A stretch of 64,000 nt of DNA from Bacteroidota bacterium (GCA_023434025.1 JAEYTL010000040.1:10954-74953); one strand, 5' to 3'; numbered from the stretch's first letter, positions 25,791-35,680 are shown. The notes: generated by a model not told the origin, from the sequence alone. Made by a program: numbers and translations.

Positions 25791-26921
25791 ATGAAAAAAC
25801 ATATTACACTTTTAACGGTTACTTTACTATTCATTTCATGTCAGCAAAAGCAGAAAAATAATAAAGAAACTAATTCGCCTCAAAGTTACATTCGCTACGC
25901 CACCGGACTTTCCATTCAAAAATATGACGATTTTTCTATTGTAACCGTTTCCAGTCCGTGGCCAACATCCGATAAAAATTACACCTATATTTTGCACAAA
26001 CAATCAGCCATAATTCCGGATAGTTTGCAAAAATATTCCGCTATTCAAGTACCCATACAATCCATCGTGGTTACTTCCACCACGCACATTCCGGCTCTGG
26101 AATTATTAAGGGTAGAAGATAAACTGATTGCCTTTCCCAACACCGATTATATCTCTTCTGAAAAAACAAGAACTTTAATCGAAACCGGAAAAATCCGCGA
26201 AATAGGAACCAACCAAAGCCTGAACACCGAAGTACTGCTCGATATGCAACCCGAAGTTATCATTGGTTTTGGTGTAGATGGTGAAAAGAAAACCTATGAC
26301 AACCTGCAGCGAAACGGTTTAAAGATTTTATACAACGGTGATTGGACGGAACAGCATCCGCTCGGTCGTGCAGAATGGATTCAATTATTTGGAGTTTTGT
26401 TCGGATTAGAACAAAAAGCAGATGCCGTTTTCAAAACCATCGAAGAAGACTATCTCCAGGCCAAAGCATTGGTACAAAATATAAATCAAAAGCCAACCAT
26501 TTTCAGCGGATCGGTTTACCAGGACCAGTGGTATCTGCCCCAAGGAAAGAGTTGGGCAGCTCAGTTTCTGGAAAATGCCGGAGGAAATTATCTCTGGGCA
26601 GCTTCTGCCGGAACCGGAAGTTTATCCTTGTCGTTTGAAACCGTTTTTGAAACTGCTCAAAAAGCTGATTTTTGGATTGGTCCCGGACAATTTACTTCCT
26701 TTGAACAACTCGAAAAAGCCAATCCCAACTATAAGTACTTTAAAGCCGTTCAAAATAAAAAAGTATATTCGTTCAGTACCAAAAAGGGGAAAACCGGGGG
26801 TGTCATTTACTACGAACTGGCCTCTAACCGCCCGGATTTAGTGTTGAAAGATTTAATTAAAATCCTGCATCCGGAAATGTTGCCGGAGTATGAATTGTTC
26901 TTTTTTGAAAAATTGAAATAA
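25791..26921 (+). CDS. btuF: ABC transporter substrate-binding lipoprotein, BtuF-like
   Basis: A 376-residue periplasmic-binding protein of the iron-siderophore/cobalamin (TroA-like) fold, with lipid Cys17 (LLFISC). Family segments include VVTSTTHIPALELL, QPEVIIGFG (about residue 157-165) and RAEWIQLFGVLFG. It would deliver cobalamin to the BtuC/BtuD pair that follows. Substrate is inferred from the adjoining riboswitch, receptor and permease. It is divergent from the riboswitch and not itself behind one. A siderophore substrate cannot be excluded by sequence alone. Confidence 0.8.
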   Translation: MKKHITLLTVTLLFISCQQKQKNNKETNSPQSYIRYATGLSIQKYDDFSIVTVSSPWPTSDKNYTYILHKQSAIIPDSLQKYSAIQVPIQSIVVTSTTHIPALELLRVEDKLIAFPNTDYISSEKTRTLIETGKIREIGTNQSLNTEVLLDMQPEVIIGFGVDGEKKTYDNLQRNGLKILYNGDWTEQHPLGRAEWIQLFGVLFGLEQKADAVFKTIEEDYLQAKALVQNINQKPTIFSGSVYQDQWYLPQGKSWAAQFLENAGGNYLWAASAGTGSLSLSFETVFETAQKADFWIGPGQFTSFEQLEKANPNYKYFKAVQNKKVYSFSTKKGKTGGVIYYELASNRPDLVLKDLIKILHPEMLPEYELFFFEKLK

Positions 26922-27005
26922 TTTGTCAATTACATTATTAATTATAGTCTTAGTATATTTACGCTTCCTTAATTTTTCCTAACTCCTTATAAATGGTTTA
27001 AATTA

Positions 27006-28019
27006 GTGTTCTCACAAAAAAATAAAATACTATTCTTACTGTTAAGTTTTGTCTTAATCGGAGTTTTTCTCTTAAACATGAGTTTAGGCTCAGTTTCTAT
27101 ACCAGCCAATGAGATTTTGAACTCTATTTTAGGCAACGAAATCAAAACTTCCTGGGAAATCATTCTCTGGAACTTTCGTCTTCCCAAAGCTATTACAGCA
27201 GTTTTAGTCGGAATGGGGTTGTCAATTTCCGGATTGTTAATGCAAACCTTATTCAGAAATCCGCTTGCCGGACCGTATGTTCTCGGCTTAAGTTCGGGTT
27301 CAAGTCTCGGTGTCGCTTTTGTGATTATGGGAGCCGGATTTTTACCTAGTTTTTTAGTCTCCGATTACGGAATTGTTTTGGCTTCTTCGTTGGGAAGTTT
27401 TTTAGTTTTATTGGCGGTTTTAGTCGTTTCCCAAAAGTTGCGCGACACGATGGCGATTTTGATTGTCGGACTTATGTTTGGCAGTTTCACCAGTGCCGTT
27501 GTGAGTGTGTTGAGTTATTTCAGCACCGCTCAGGAATTACAAAAATTCACCTTTTGGTCAATGGGAAGTTTGTCAAATTTGCCATGGAGTTCCATTTTAA
27601 TTTTAGCCATTTGTTGTGGTTTGGGATTAGTGTTGAGTATTTTCAGCATTAAACCTTTAGATGTGTTGTTATTAGGTGAAAATTATGCCAAAAGTCTTGG
27701 GTTAAATTTCAAAAAAACACGATTCATTATCATCTTTGCCACCAGTATTTTAGCCGGAAGCATCACCGCTTTTGCCGGACCCATTGCTTTTGTAGGATTG
27801 GCTGTTCCGCATTTGGCAAAATTGCTTTTTCAGACCAGTAATCACTTTACTTTGTTTTGGAGCACGTTACTCATCGGAGCTATTCTGATGCTGGTTTGCG
27901 ATTGCATCGCCCAACTTCCCGGAAGCGATTTTACCTTACCTATCAATGCCGTTACTTCCATGGTTGGAGCTCCGGTTGTAGTTTGGCTTTTAGTTCGGAA
28001 ACGGAAAATAATGATTTAA
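27006..28019 (+). CDS. btuC: FecCD-family ABC transporter permease, BtuC-like
   Basis: A 337-residue inner-membrane permease with about ten helices and the family landmarks LWNFRLPKAITAVLVG, GLLMQTLFRNPLAGPYVLG and GPIAFVGLAVPHLAK (the ATPase-contact loop). The start is a GTG at 27006: no in-frame ATG lies upstream near it, and the next ATG would cut the first helix. It follows btuF by 84 bases and precedes the ATPase by 21, forming a complete importer. Confidence 0.88.
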   Translation: MFSQKNKILFLLLSFVLIGVFLLNMSLGSVSIPANEILNSILGNEIKTSWEIILWNFRLPKAITAVLVGMGLSISGLLMQTLFRNPLAGPYVLGLSSGSSLGVAFVIMGAGFLPSFLVSDYGIVLASSLGSFLVLLAVLVVSQKLRDTMAILIVGLMFGSFTSAVVSVLSYFSTAQELQKFTFWSMGSLSNLPWSSILILAICCGLGLVLSIFSIKPLDVLLLGENYAKSLGLNFKKTRFIIIFATSILAGSITAFAGPIAFVGLAVPHLAKLLFQTSNHFTLFWSTLLIGAILMLVCDCIAQLPGSDFTLPINAVTSMVGAPVVVWLLVRKRKIMI

Positions 28020-28040
28020 AAATCTCAGAACTTCAAAAAA

Positions 28041-28811
28041 ATGATCATCCAAACCCAGCAACTCCGCATCGGCTACACCTCAAAGAGCACTGCCAAAACA
28101 GTAGCCTCAGATATTGCTGTGCAGTTGCAGGCAGGAAAATTAATCGGTCTGGTTGGAGCCAACGGTATCGGAAAATCTACCTTGTTGCGAACCATTACCG
28201 GCATTCAAAAACCACTTTCAGGAACCGTTTTGTTAAATCAAAAATCAATCGAATCATTTGAATCCTTAGATTTAGCTCAACAAATCAGCGTTGTGTTAAC
28301 CGAAAAATTACCACCCAGTAATTTAACCGTTTATGAATTGATTGCTTTAGGCAGACAACCTTACACCAATTGGCTGGGAAAATTAACAGACGAGGATAAA
28401 ATCCAAATTGACAAAGCCGTTGAATTAACCGAAATCAACCATTTGATTCGTCAAAAACATTACGAAATTAGTGACGGACAATTGCAAAAAGTTTTAATAG
28501 CCAGAGCATTGGCACAAGACACGCCGTTAATTGTTTTAGATGAACCTACTACGCATTTGGATTTACTTCACAAAGTTTCCTTATTTAAGCTCTTGAAAAA
28601 ATTAACCACTGAAACTCAAAAATGTATTTTATTTTCTTCTCATGATATTGATTTAGCCATTCAATTGAGTGACGAAATGATTGTGATGAATGGAAAAACG
28701 GTCATTCAGGATCAACCTTGTAATTTGATTTCGCAAGGAGTTTTTTCTTCTTTGTTTAATGATGAACACATTCAATTTGATGCCGATAAAGGAAAATTTA
28801 CCATTATTTAA
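28041..28811 (+). CDS. btuD: ABC transporter ATPase, BtuD-like
   Basis: A 256-residue ATPase with Walker A GANGIGKST (about 39-47), Walker B LIVLDEP, and the signature loop reading ISDGQ rather than the usual LSGGQ. D-loop and H-loop (SSHDID) are intact, so it should be active. It completes the btuF-btuC-btuD importer. The 3' end overlaps the converging methyltransferase gene by 8 bases. Confidence 0.88.
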   Translation: MIIQTQQLRIGYTSKSTAKTVASDIAVQLQAGKLIGLVGANGIGKSTLLRTITGIQKPLSGTVLLNQKSIESFESLDLAQQISVVLTEKLPPSNLTVYELIALGRQPYTNWLGKLTDEDKIQIDKAVELTEINHLIRQKHYEISDGQLQKVLIARALAQDTPLIVLDEPTTHLDLLHKVSLFKLLKKLTTETQKCILFSSHDIDLAIQLSDEMIVMNGKTVIQDQPCNLISQGVFSSLFNDEHIQFDADKGKFTII

Positions 28812-30417
28812 TTTTTCCTTTCAGTAAATTAATACTCACCGTGGCATACTCCGTATTCGGGAATTTATGAAACAATTTTTCATCAGGATGCAATCCGGCT
28901 TCGGCCGCAATTTTGTGCAGCACGTCAATTTCAACAATGTATTGATCCGAGAAACCATGGGTGGCATCATAGGCCGTGGCGGCCGTTTTTCCTAAATTTT
29001 TTGCCGTTAATTCCGGAGAAATTGTGTGTAATTCAATTAAAAGTAAACCATATTTGGCTACGTAAGGCGACCATTTTTTCAAATGTTCCAATAGATTGTC
29101 TTCCACCTCATTATTGGCAATTCGTTCACCTCTAAAAGCAAAAGCTCCGGTTGAAGAACTCAATCGATTAGGTGTTTTTGTTTTCGGATTTTCCCAGATT
29201 CGATTGTGGTCCAGAAAGGTTCGAACATTGAGCAAATCGTTCAATTGAATGTTGTAATTTTCGTTTAAATCGTTGGCTAATACATCGGGTTGACCAATAT
29301 CGCCCCAGATCACTTTGGCCCAAATGTCGGCATTAATCAAATTGGCCCGGGTAACTTTTAATGCAGCCTGGTTATAATCGGCACCGACCAAAAATAGCGG
29401 ATAATTGTCCAGCATTTTTCCTCTTAATGTTTGTCTGTCAATTACTTCAAAAATATGCTGAATAAACGCTCCGTTACCACATCCCATATCCAGAATACCT
29501 TTGGGCTGCTCTTCGATCGGACGGTTAAACAATTCAATGATAATATCATCCACCACTTTAAAATAAGTGGCATGGGCACCCCCGCTTCCCCAAACGTTCA
29601 TTTCGCGGTCCACATGTAATTCGTCTTCGCCCGGACCAATGTTTCTCAACACATCCGGGTTGCCGAAAATCAACTCGTCTACTTTCCGAAACATCGGCAA
29701 ATAGGATACCGTTACCCCATAAGCCGCTACTTTTTTAGCAAAAAACAATCCGTTTTCGGTAAACTGATAAAATCCGTTCTTTTCAGTAAACCATCCTAAA
29801 TACATAAAAAAGTTCAGAATCTGCGTAAAATGTTCGGGCTGTTTGTGGAACTCTTCCGGTTTAAAACGTGTTTCCATAAAATACTTGTGAAACATGCCGT
29901 TCATACCCAACCGAACCAGCGTGGAACCTACTAAATTTCCTTCAATATGTTTCAGAACCTGATGTTGAATAGGAAGCAGGTTGTCATCTTCTGAAAAAGT
30001 AATTCCGAAATGATTTTTATATTTTTCAAACAAAGGTTTTAGCCGCAAAAAAGGTTCTTCCTGAAAAATACGGTTATGAAAATTTCCGGCAAACTGAGAT
30101 AATTCCACGACATCTTTATACAACGGAAACAGATCAAAAGCGATTTTACTTTTTTTATTGACCGAATACATCACTTCATTCGATAGGTTGTTTACCTTAA
30201 AATCAATAAAACCTTGCGAAGCCAAAACACGCATGGCTACATTCAGGTAACCTTGGTTGGAAGGAAATTGAGCAGACAAATCTTTCAGCGAAACCGATTT
30301 TTCGGCTAATAAATAATCCGTAACGCCTTTTTTCCATAACGCATAAGCCACGGGAGCGGTTACTAACCCATCTAAATGTTGAAAGAGCTGACTGCGGAGT
30401 TGCGATTTGTCTTGCAT
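28804..30417 (-). CDS. Large class I SAM-dependent methyltransferase of unknown target
   Basis: A 537-residue protein. Residues about 1-115 look like a winged-helix dimerisation region of the O-methyltransferase type (TAPVAYALWKKGVTDYLL). The SAM-binding motif I (ILDMGCGNGAF) lies near 308-318, followed by FLVGADYNQAALKVTRANL (motif II area). The substrate-binding part is unusually long. No signal peptide. Natural-product and quinone-type methyltransferases share this layout, but nothing nearby fixes the substrate. Monocistronic and convergent with btuD. Confidence 0.75.
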   Translation of the reverse strand: MQDKSQLRSQLFQHLDGLVTAPVAYALWKKGVTDYLLAEKSVSLKDLSAQFPSNQGYLNVAMRVLASQGFIDFKVNNLSNEVMYSVNKKSKIAFDLFPLYKDVVELSQFAGNFHNRIFQEEPFLRLKPLFEKYKNHFGITFSEDDNLLPIQHQVLKHIEGNLVGSTLVRLGMNGMFHKYFMETRFKPEEFHKQPEHFTQILNFFMYLGWFTEKNGFYQFTENGLFFAKKVAAYGVTVSYLPMFRKVDELIFGNPDVLRNIGPGEDELHVDREMNVWGSGGAHATYFKVVDDIIIELFNRPIEEQPKGILDMGCGNGAFIQHIFEVIDRQTLRGKMLDNYPLFLVGADYNQAALKVTRANLINADIWAKVIWGDIGQPDVLANDLNENYNIQLNDLLNVRTFLDHNRIWENPKTKTPNRLSSSTGAFAFRGERIANNEVEDNLLEHLKKWSPYVAKYGLLLIELHTISPELTAKNLGKTAATAYDATHGFSDQYIVEIDVLHKIAAEAGLHPDEKLFHKFPNTEYATVSINLLKGKIK

Positions 30418-30528
30418 AGTGAACCGATTTTGGTTAAAGATAAAAATTATTTTTATTCAAATCGAAAGAGTTCCTTGGATATGCATTTTTCTTTTCCGTA
30501 TTTTTACTTTTCAAAAAATCATCGCCAA

Positions 30529-31896
30529 ATGTCAGACATTATTCTCTTTACGGCTGTATTTATCATTGCTTTAGTGATTGGAATATACATAGGAAAACTA
30601 CTTTTTACGGCTCAATCCAAATCTGAAAAATCAGGTTTAGAAGAGCGGGTGAGTGGTCTTTTATTGCAAATGGAACAATTGAAAGCTGCTTTTTTAACTG
30701 AAAAGAACCAATTTGAAAAAAGATTGGAAGCAGAAAAAAATGAACGCGAGCAAATTCGCCAGCAAAAAGAATCTCTTTCCATCCAACTCACCAAAAAAGA
30801 AGCCGATTTTGAAAACCTCTGGCAGCGTAACAAAGAGCAAAAACAGGAGGTAGAAGAATTACAGGAAAAATTCACCAAAGAATTTGAAAATTTAGCCAAT
30901 AAAATTCTAGAAGAAAAAACGGTAAAATTTACGGAACAGAATAAGGAGAATTTAAAAAATATTTTATCGCCTTTACAGGAAAAAATCCAGCACTTTGAAA
31001 AGAAAGTGGAAGATACACACAAGGAGAGTATCGATTACCATGCCGCACTTCGTCAGCAGATTGTAGGGTTGAAAGAAATGAATGAGCAAATGAGTAAAGA
31101 AACCCTCAATTTGACCAAAGCTCTGAAAGGCGACAGTAAAATGCAAGGCAATTGGGGCGAATTGATTTTGGAACGTGTATTGGAAAAATCCGGTCTGGAA
31201 AAAGGTCGTGAATACCAAGTGCAACAAAGTTTTCAAACCGAAGAAGGCAATCGTGTGCAACCTGATGTGGTAATTAGTTTGCCAGATGGCAAGAAAATGA
31301 TTGTGGATTCAAAAGTTTCGCTCACAGCTTATGAACGTTATGCCAACGAAGAAGATGATATGCAAAAGGCAGTCTTTTTAAAGGAACATATCAATTCCAT
31401 CAAACGCCATGTGGAGCAATTGAGTGATAAAAATTACCACGATTTGTATCAAATGGAAAGCCCTGATTTTGTGTTGCTTTTTATCCCGATAGAATCCGCT
31501 TTTGCCATTGCTTTGAATGAAGATAATTCATTGTATAACAAAGCCTTTGAGCGAAATATTATCATTGTAACACCAACTACTTTATTAGCTACTTTACGCA
31601 CCATCGATAGCATGTGGACTAATCAAAAACAACAAGAAAATGCCTTGGAAATTGCCCGCCAGGCCGGAGCTTTGTATGATAAATTTGAAGGTTTTGTTTC
31701 CGATTTAATTAAAATTGGTAAAAAAATGGATGAGGCAAAGGCCGAATACGGCAACGCTATGGGTAAACTGGTGGAAGGTAAAGGAAATCTGGTCGGGAGT
31801 GTGGAACGTCTCAGAAAAATGGGAGCAAAGGCTAAAAAGATATTGCCGGAATCTGTTTTAAAAAGAGCAGGGGAGGAAGAAAGCAGCGAAGAGTAA
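30529..31896 (+). CDS. rmuC: RmuC-family protein (DNA recombination/inversion limiting)
   Basis: A 455-residue protein with an N-terminal transmembrane helix (1-20), a long coiled coil (about 25-190, Glu/Lys/Gln-rich) and the RmuC domain (about 200-420; GNWGELILERVLEKSGL, QPDVVISLPDGKKMIVDSKVSL, a PD-(D/E)xK nuclease-like core). Start taken at the ATG at 30529: the upstream in-frame extension begins inside the promoter area and would precede the membrane helix with unrelated sequence. Thought to limit DNA inversion/recombination; acts at the membrane. Confidence 0.88.
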   Translation: MSDIILFTAVFIIALVIGIYIGKLLFTAQSKSEKSGLEERVSGLLLQMEQLKAAFLTEKNQFEKRLEAEKNEREQIRQQKESLSIQLTKKEADFENLWQRNKEQKQEVEELQEKFTKEFENLANKILEEKTVKFTEQNKENLKNILSPLQEKIQHFEKKVEDTHKESIDYHAALRQQIVGLKEMNEQMSKETLNLTKALKGDSKMQGNWGELILERVLEKSGLEKGREYQVQQSFQTEEGNRVQPDVVISLPDGKKMIVDSKVSLTAYERYANEEDDMQKAVFLKEHINSIKRHVEQLSDKNYHDLYQMESPDFVLLFIPIESAFAIALNEDNSLYNKAFERNIIIVTPTTLLATLRTIDSMWTNQKQQENALEIARQAGALYDKFEGFVSDLIKIGKKMDEAKAEYGNAMGKLVEGKGNLVGSVERLRKMGAKAKKILPESVLKRAGEEESSEE

Positions 31897-31941
31897 AATT
31901 TAGCTCTTCAGTTTTTTAGCGATTTAAATGGAGAATTTATC

Positions 31942-31969
31942 AAAAAAGCCTTTATATAAAGCCTTTTTT
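31942..31969. terminator. Terminator after rmuC
   Basis: CTTTATATAAAG flanked by AAAAAAGC and CCTTTTTT forms a hairpin with one C-C mismatch, ending in a T-run on both strands. Confidence 0.75.
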
Positions 31970-32109
31970 GAGTTTTTTGGTAAACTTGGATTGCTTTAAC
32001 TTCATGTTTTTCTTTGTTTTTGTGTGTAAATTATCAAAAGTATTTGTATTTATTTATGAATCATGTTGTTTTTTTATTATTTTTGGATGCGAATTCCCAA
32101 AAAACAGAA

Positions 32110-33525
32110 ATGAAAAAAAAATACACATTCCTTTTATTATTTATTTTTTTTGTAAGCCTGACTTTATGCATAGTTTCTTGTTCAGACGACGATGATTATA
32201 CACCGGTTGAAGTTATTTTACCGGTTGCTACAGACGATACAGCAACTTATCCGTTAGGAGAATCTGTAGAAATTCCAGTTTTGGAAAACGACATCACCGG
32301 AGCAGAAGTCAATCCGGTAACGGTAAGCATTGTGAATGGTACGGATACAGATTCAAACGGTACCTTAGACAAGCTGGAAGTGGCAGGAGAAGGAGTTTGG
32401 ACCGTTAATGCCTTGAATGGAAATATAACCTTTACACCATCGGTTTCTTTTTTAGGAAACCCAGGATCTGTGAAATATACCGTTCAGGATTTTGAGGGGA
32501 ATGTATCCAATCAGGCTGCTGTTACCGTTACAGCCGTTGCTGTAGCAGTAGCAGATTTAACACAGGTTCCATATCCTAAACTGTCTGATTATAAGTTTTT
32601 TGCCGGTGATATGAAAAATCAAAACCCGTCTTTGGGGGTACTGCCTTTTAAGCCTGCCAGTTCCTTGTTTACAGACTATGCTCTGAAAAAGAGATTTGTT
32701 TGGATGCCGGACGGAACAACCGCCACATACAATGGTGATGAAAATAACCTGGAGTTACCTGTCGGAGCTGTTTTAATTAAAAATTTTTACTACAACAATG
32801 TACAGCCGTCCAATACTACCCGTATCATTGAAACCCGTTTAATGATCAGAAAAAATGAAGGTTGGATTTTTGCAGAATATGTATGGAATGATGAACAAAC
32901 AGAGGCTTTTTTGGATATGAACGGAAGTTTTACCAATATAACCTGGCAGAATGAAAACGGTGTTTCTAAAACAGTTTCCCAATATAGAATTCCGTCATCA
33001 GCCGAGTGCTTAATCTGTCATAAAAAAGAAATTAACCCGATTCCAATCGGTATAAAGCCTCAAAATTTGAATACGGTTTACAACTACCAGACCGGAATAC
33101 AGAATCAGTTGGCCAAATGGATTGAAATGGGATATCTTAGTAATAATCTGCCAAATACGATTGCTTCTACGGTAGATTATACGGATACTTCCAAATCACT
33201 TGAATTGAGGGTTCGTTCTTATTTGGATATCAATTGTGCTCATTGCCACAGCGAAATGGGACATTGCAATTACAGAGATGTCCGCTTTGATTTTGTAGAC
33301 ACAACGGTGCCCGCCAATCTGGGAATATGTGTGCCGCCTGTTCAGCCGGTTGATGGAGCTACGAGTGTTGTAGAACCGGGAAATTCGGGACGTTCGGCAT
33401 TGCTGTACAGAGTTAATACAAACGAGTCTAATTTAATGATGCCTTTAGTAGGCAGGTCAGTAATACATGAAGAAGGGGTTCAGCTTATTCAGGATTGGAT
33501 TAATTCGTTAAACGGATGTAATTAA
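32110..33525 (+). CDS. Di-haem cytochrome-c-like surface lipoprotein (SO2930-like)
   Basis: A 471-residue lipoprotein; start set at MKKKYTFLL (32110) because it opens the signal peptide. Lipid Cys24 is followed by SDDDD, suggesting surface export. Residues about 35-145 resemble a cadherin-like/CshA-type beta domain (VPVLENDITGA-like start, YTVQDFEG end). The remainder matches the SO2930-type di-haem cytochrome family, with haem sites C300-L-I-C-H304 and C376-A-H-C-H380. Expected function is electron transfer or redox chemistry at the cell envelope; partner unknown. It is followed after 28 bases by a CRTAC1-like T9SS protein, probably co-transcribed. Confidence 0.8.
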   Translation: MKKKYTFLLLFIFFVSLTLCIVSCSDDDDYTPVEVILPVATDDTATYPLGESVEIPVLENDITGAEVNPVTVSIVNGTDTDSNGTLDKLEVAGEGVWTVNALNGNITFTPSVSFLGNPGSVKYTVQDFEGNVSNQAAVTVTAVAVAVADLTQVPYPKLSDYKFFAGDMKNQNPSLGVLPFKPASSLFTDYALKKRFVWMPDGTTATYNGDENNLELPVGAVLIKNFYYNNVQPSNTTRIIETRLMIRKNEGWIFAEYVWNDEQTEAFLDMNGSFTNITWQNENGVSKTVSQYRIPSSAECLICHKKEINPIPIGIKPQNLNTVYNYQTGIQNQLAKWIEMGYLSNNLPNTIASTVDYTDTSKSLELRVRSYLDINCAHCHSEMGHCNYRDVRFDFVDTTVPANLGICVPPVQPVDGATSVVEPGNSGRSALLYRVNTNESNLMMPLVGRSVIHEEGVQLIQDWINSLNGCN

Positions 33526-33553
33526 AAAATAACACCATAAAAATAAATAACAC

Positions 33554-35590
33554 ATGAAAAAAATTACTAATCTGATACTTGCATTGTTTTGCTTAACAAT
33601 TATGCAGGTACACGCACAGGATACCTGTGCAACAGCTCAGCCTGTATCTGCTGGAACCTATACGGTTGCAATGATTGACGGAATTGAAATTCCGTTGCCG
33701 GTATGTTCTGCAAACGGAACAGGAGCAACAAACGGTGAGTGGTATTCTTATGTTTCACCTGTAAGCATAAATGTTACCGTTACGACCGATTTACCGGCTA
33801 ACGTATGTAAGGATACCCGTATTCAGGTGTACACAGGAAATTGCGGCTCGTTATCTTGTGTGACCGGTGATGACGACGCAGGGGTGCTTCAGTGTCCGAA
33901 CAGCAATCAGAGTTATTTGTCTGTAGCAAATTTTACAGCGATGGCTGGTGTTACTTATTACATAGCTTTTGATGATAAATGGAGCGATACCGGATTTGAT
34001 TTTGCGGTAATTGAATCTGAATTTGAAGAGCCTGTTCCACCAAGAATTTCTTTTACCAACACAACGATTTCCTTAACCGGTTCATACAAAGAATGTGCCG
34101 TTGATATGAATAATGACTTTTTAGATGATATAGTAGGCGTTAGCCAGAACTTTGTCCATATTTTCTATCAAAATCCAGAAGGAGGATTTACCAATCAGGT
34201 GATACCAACACCCAGTGCACAATTTATGCCATCCTGGAGCACAGCAGCAGGAGATATCGACAAAGACGGATACAACGATTTGTTATATGGTGGAGGTCAG
34301 GGCGTAACCTTTATGAAATCGATTAATAACGGAACCGGTTTTGTACAGCTGTCAACGAATGAATTTGTGTTTTCTCAACGTTCAAATTTTGTAGATATCA
34401 ATAATGATGGACATCTGGATGCGTTTGTGTGTCATGATGTAGCTCCGAATGTCTATTACCTTAATGACGGAGAAGGAAATTTGAGTTTTAATCAGGGAGG
34501 TATAGGAGATTATCCGTCCGGAGGCCATTATGGTTCCCTTTGGGTAGATTATGATAATGACGGAGATATAGATATGTTTATCGCTAAATGTGGTGGTGAA
34601 ACTGCCAGAAGAACCAATCAGTTATTTAGAAATGACGGGAATGGGGTGTTTACAGAAGTTGGTGCGGTAGCCGGATTAGCCGATCCGATTCAGACGTGGT
34701 CTTCTGCATGGGCCGACTTTGATAATGATGGTGATATGGATGTTTTAATAGGCTCTTATGTAACAAGCGAAGCTCATAAATTAATGCGGAACAATGGAGA
34801 TGGCACATTTACAGATGTAACTGCAGGTTCTGGTTGGAACATGAATACAGCTGTTGGTACGGAATATATTACGTATGATTTTGATAATGATGGTTTTGCA
34901 GATGTTTTAGGTTCCGGAGGTATTATTATGTTCGGCAAAGGTGATTTAACATTCACACCAGAGGTGATTCCCTCGCTGTCGGTAGGGCCTGTCGGCGATT
35001 TTAATAATGATGGGTTTCTGGATATTCAGGCCGGAAATACCCTGAAAATGAATAACGGCAATAATAATAATTGGATAAAGTTTAACCTGCGTGGAATTCA
35101 AAGTAACGGAAATGGAATCGGAGCCAGAGTTGAAATTTACGGTGCTTGGGGTAAACAAATCAGAGATGTAAGAAGCGGAGAAGGATTTGCATATATGAGC
35201 TCGTTAAACGTTCATTTTGGAATAGGTCAGGCAACAGCCATTGATCAAATTGTTGTAAGATGGCCGTCCGGTATTGTAGACACGATTGATAATCCTGCCA
35301 TTAATGCAGCTTTATTGGTGGTAGAAGGGGAAACGTTGAGCGTAAATAATAACAATTTTACAAACTTTAAAGTATATCCAAACCCTGCAAAAGATATCGT
35401 TACCTTAAAGTCAGCGAATAATTTCCAGGTTATTTCTGCCGAAATTTTTGATCTTAACGGAAGAAAAGTAATTGAAACACCTGTTGTAAACGAAACGATT
35501 TCTGTTCAGTCACTTGCTGTCGGAACATATATCTTATTGGCAAGAGACAGTGAAGGAACATTATCAACCCACAAGTTGATTAAACAGTAA
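33554..35590 (+). CDS. CRTAC1-like FG-GAP repeat protein with ASPIC/UnbV and T9SS domains
   Basis: A 678-residue secreted protein. Signal peptide about 1-21 (VHAQ). Residues about 25-160 form a beta domain with paired Cys. Residues about 170-490 contain FG-GAP/VCBS repeats with calcium-type loops (DIDKDGYND, DINNDGHLD, DYDNDGDID, DFDNDGDMD, DFNNDGFLD), i.e. a beta-propeller. An ASPIC/UnbV domain follows (about 510-600, VEIYGAWGKQIRDVRSG ... VRWPSG), then a T9SS sorting domain (about 610-678, YPNPAKD). Likely calcium-stabilised surface protein; function unknown. It lies directly after the di-haem lipoprotein gene, and the pair may work together. Confidence 0.85.
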   Translation: MKKITNLILALFCLTIMQVHAQDTCATAQPVSAGTYTVAMIDGIEIPLPVCSANGTGATNGEWYSYVSPVSINVTVTTDLPANVCKDTRIQVYTGNCGSLSCVTGDDDAGVLQCPNSNQSYLSVANFTAMAGVTYYIAFDDKWSDTGFDFAVIESEFEEPVPPRISFTNTTISLTGSYKECAVDMNNDFLDDIVGVSQNFVHIFYQNPEGGFTNQVIPTPSAQFMPSWSTAAGDIDKDGYNDLLYGGGQGVTFMKSINNGTGFVQLSTNEFVFSQRSNFVDINNDGHLDAFVCHDVAPNVYYLNDGEGNLSFNQGGIGDYPSGGHYGSLWVDYDNDGDIDMFIAKCGGETARRTNQLFRNDGNGVFTEVGAVAGLADPIQTWSSAWADFDNDGDMDVLIGSYVTSEAHKLMRNNGDGTFTDVTAGSGWNMNTAVGTEYITYDFDNDGFADVLGSGGIIMFGKGDLTFTPEVIPSLSVGPVGDFNNDGFLDIQAGNTLKMNNGNNNNWIKFNLRGIQSNGNGIGARVEIYGAWGKQIRDVRSGEGFAYMSSLNVHFGIGQATAIDQIVVRWPSGIVDTIDNPAINAALLVVEGETLSVNNNNFTNFKVYPNPAKDIVTLKSANNFQVISAEIFDLNGRKVIETPVVNETISVQSLAVGTYILLARDSEGTLSTHKLIKQ

Positions 35591-35616
35591 CAAAACCTAA
35601 CCAACCTAAATTTTTT

Positions 35617-35646
35617 AAAAAGCCCTCCGTTATGAGGGCTTTTTTA
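35617..35646 (+). terminator. Terminator after the CRTAC1-like gene
   Basis: AAAAGCCCTC and GAGGGCTTTT pair perfectly around CGTTAT, followed by T's. The next promoter overlaps its tail. Confidence 0.85.
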
Positions 35647-35654
35647 TAACTTTG
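35647..35654 (+). promoter_or_regulatory. -7 box of the GlmU-like gene
   Basis: TAACTTTG, exact TAnnTTTG match, 26 bases before the start codon and directly at the end of the preceding terminator. Confidence 0.55.
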
Positions 35655-35680
35655 GGTTTCAAAAAAAATAATATCATATT

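Noticed and set aside
30376..30528. Upstream start for rmuC
   Set aside because: The extension overlaps the divergent methyltransferase start and lacks family sequence; the ATG at 30529 opens the membrane anchor.
32014..32109. Upstream start for the di-haem lipoprotein
   Set aside because: The extra 32 residues would bury the signal peptide and lipobox; MKKKYTFLL at 32110 is a normal lipoprotein start.
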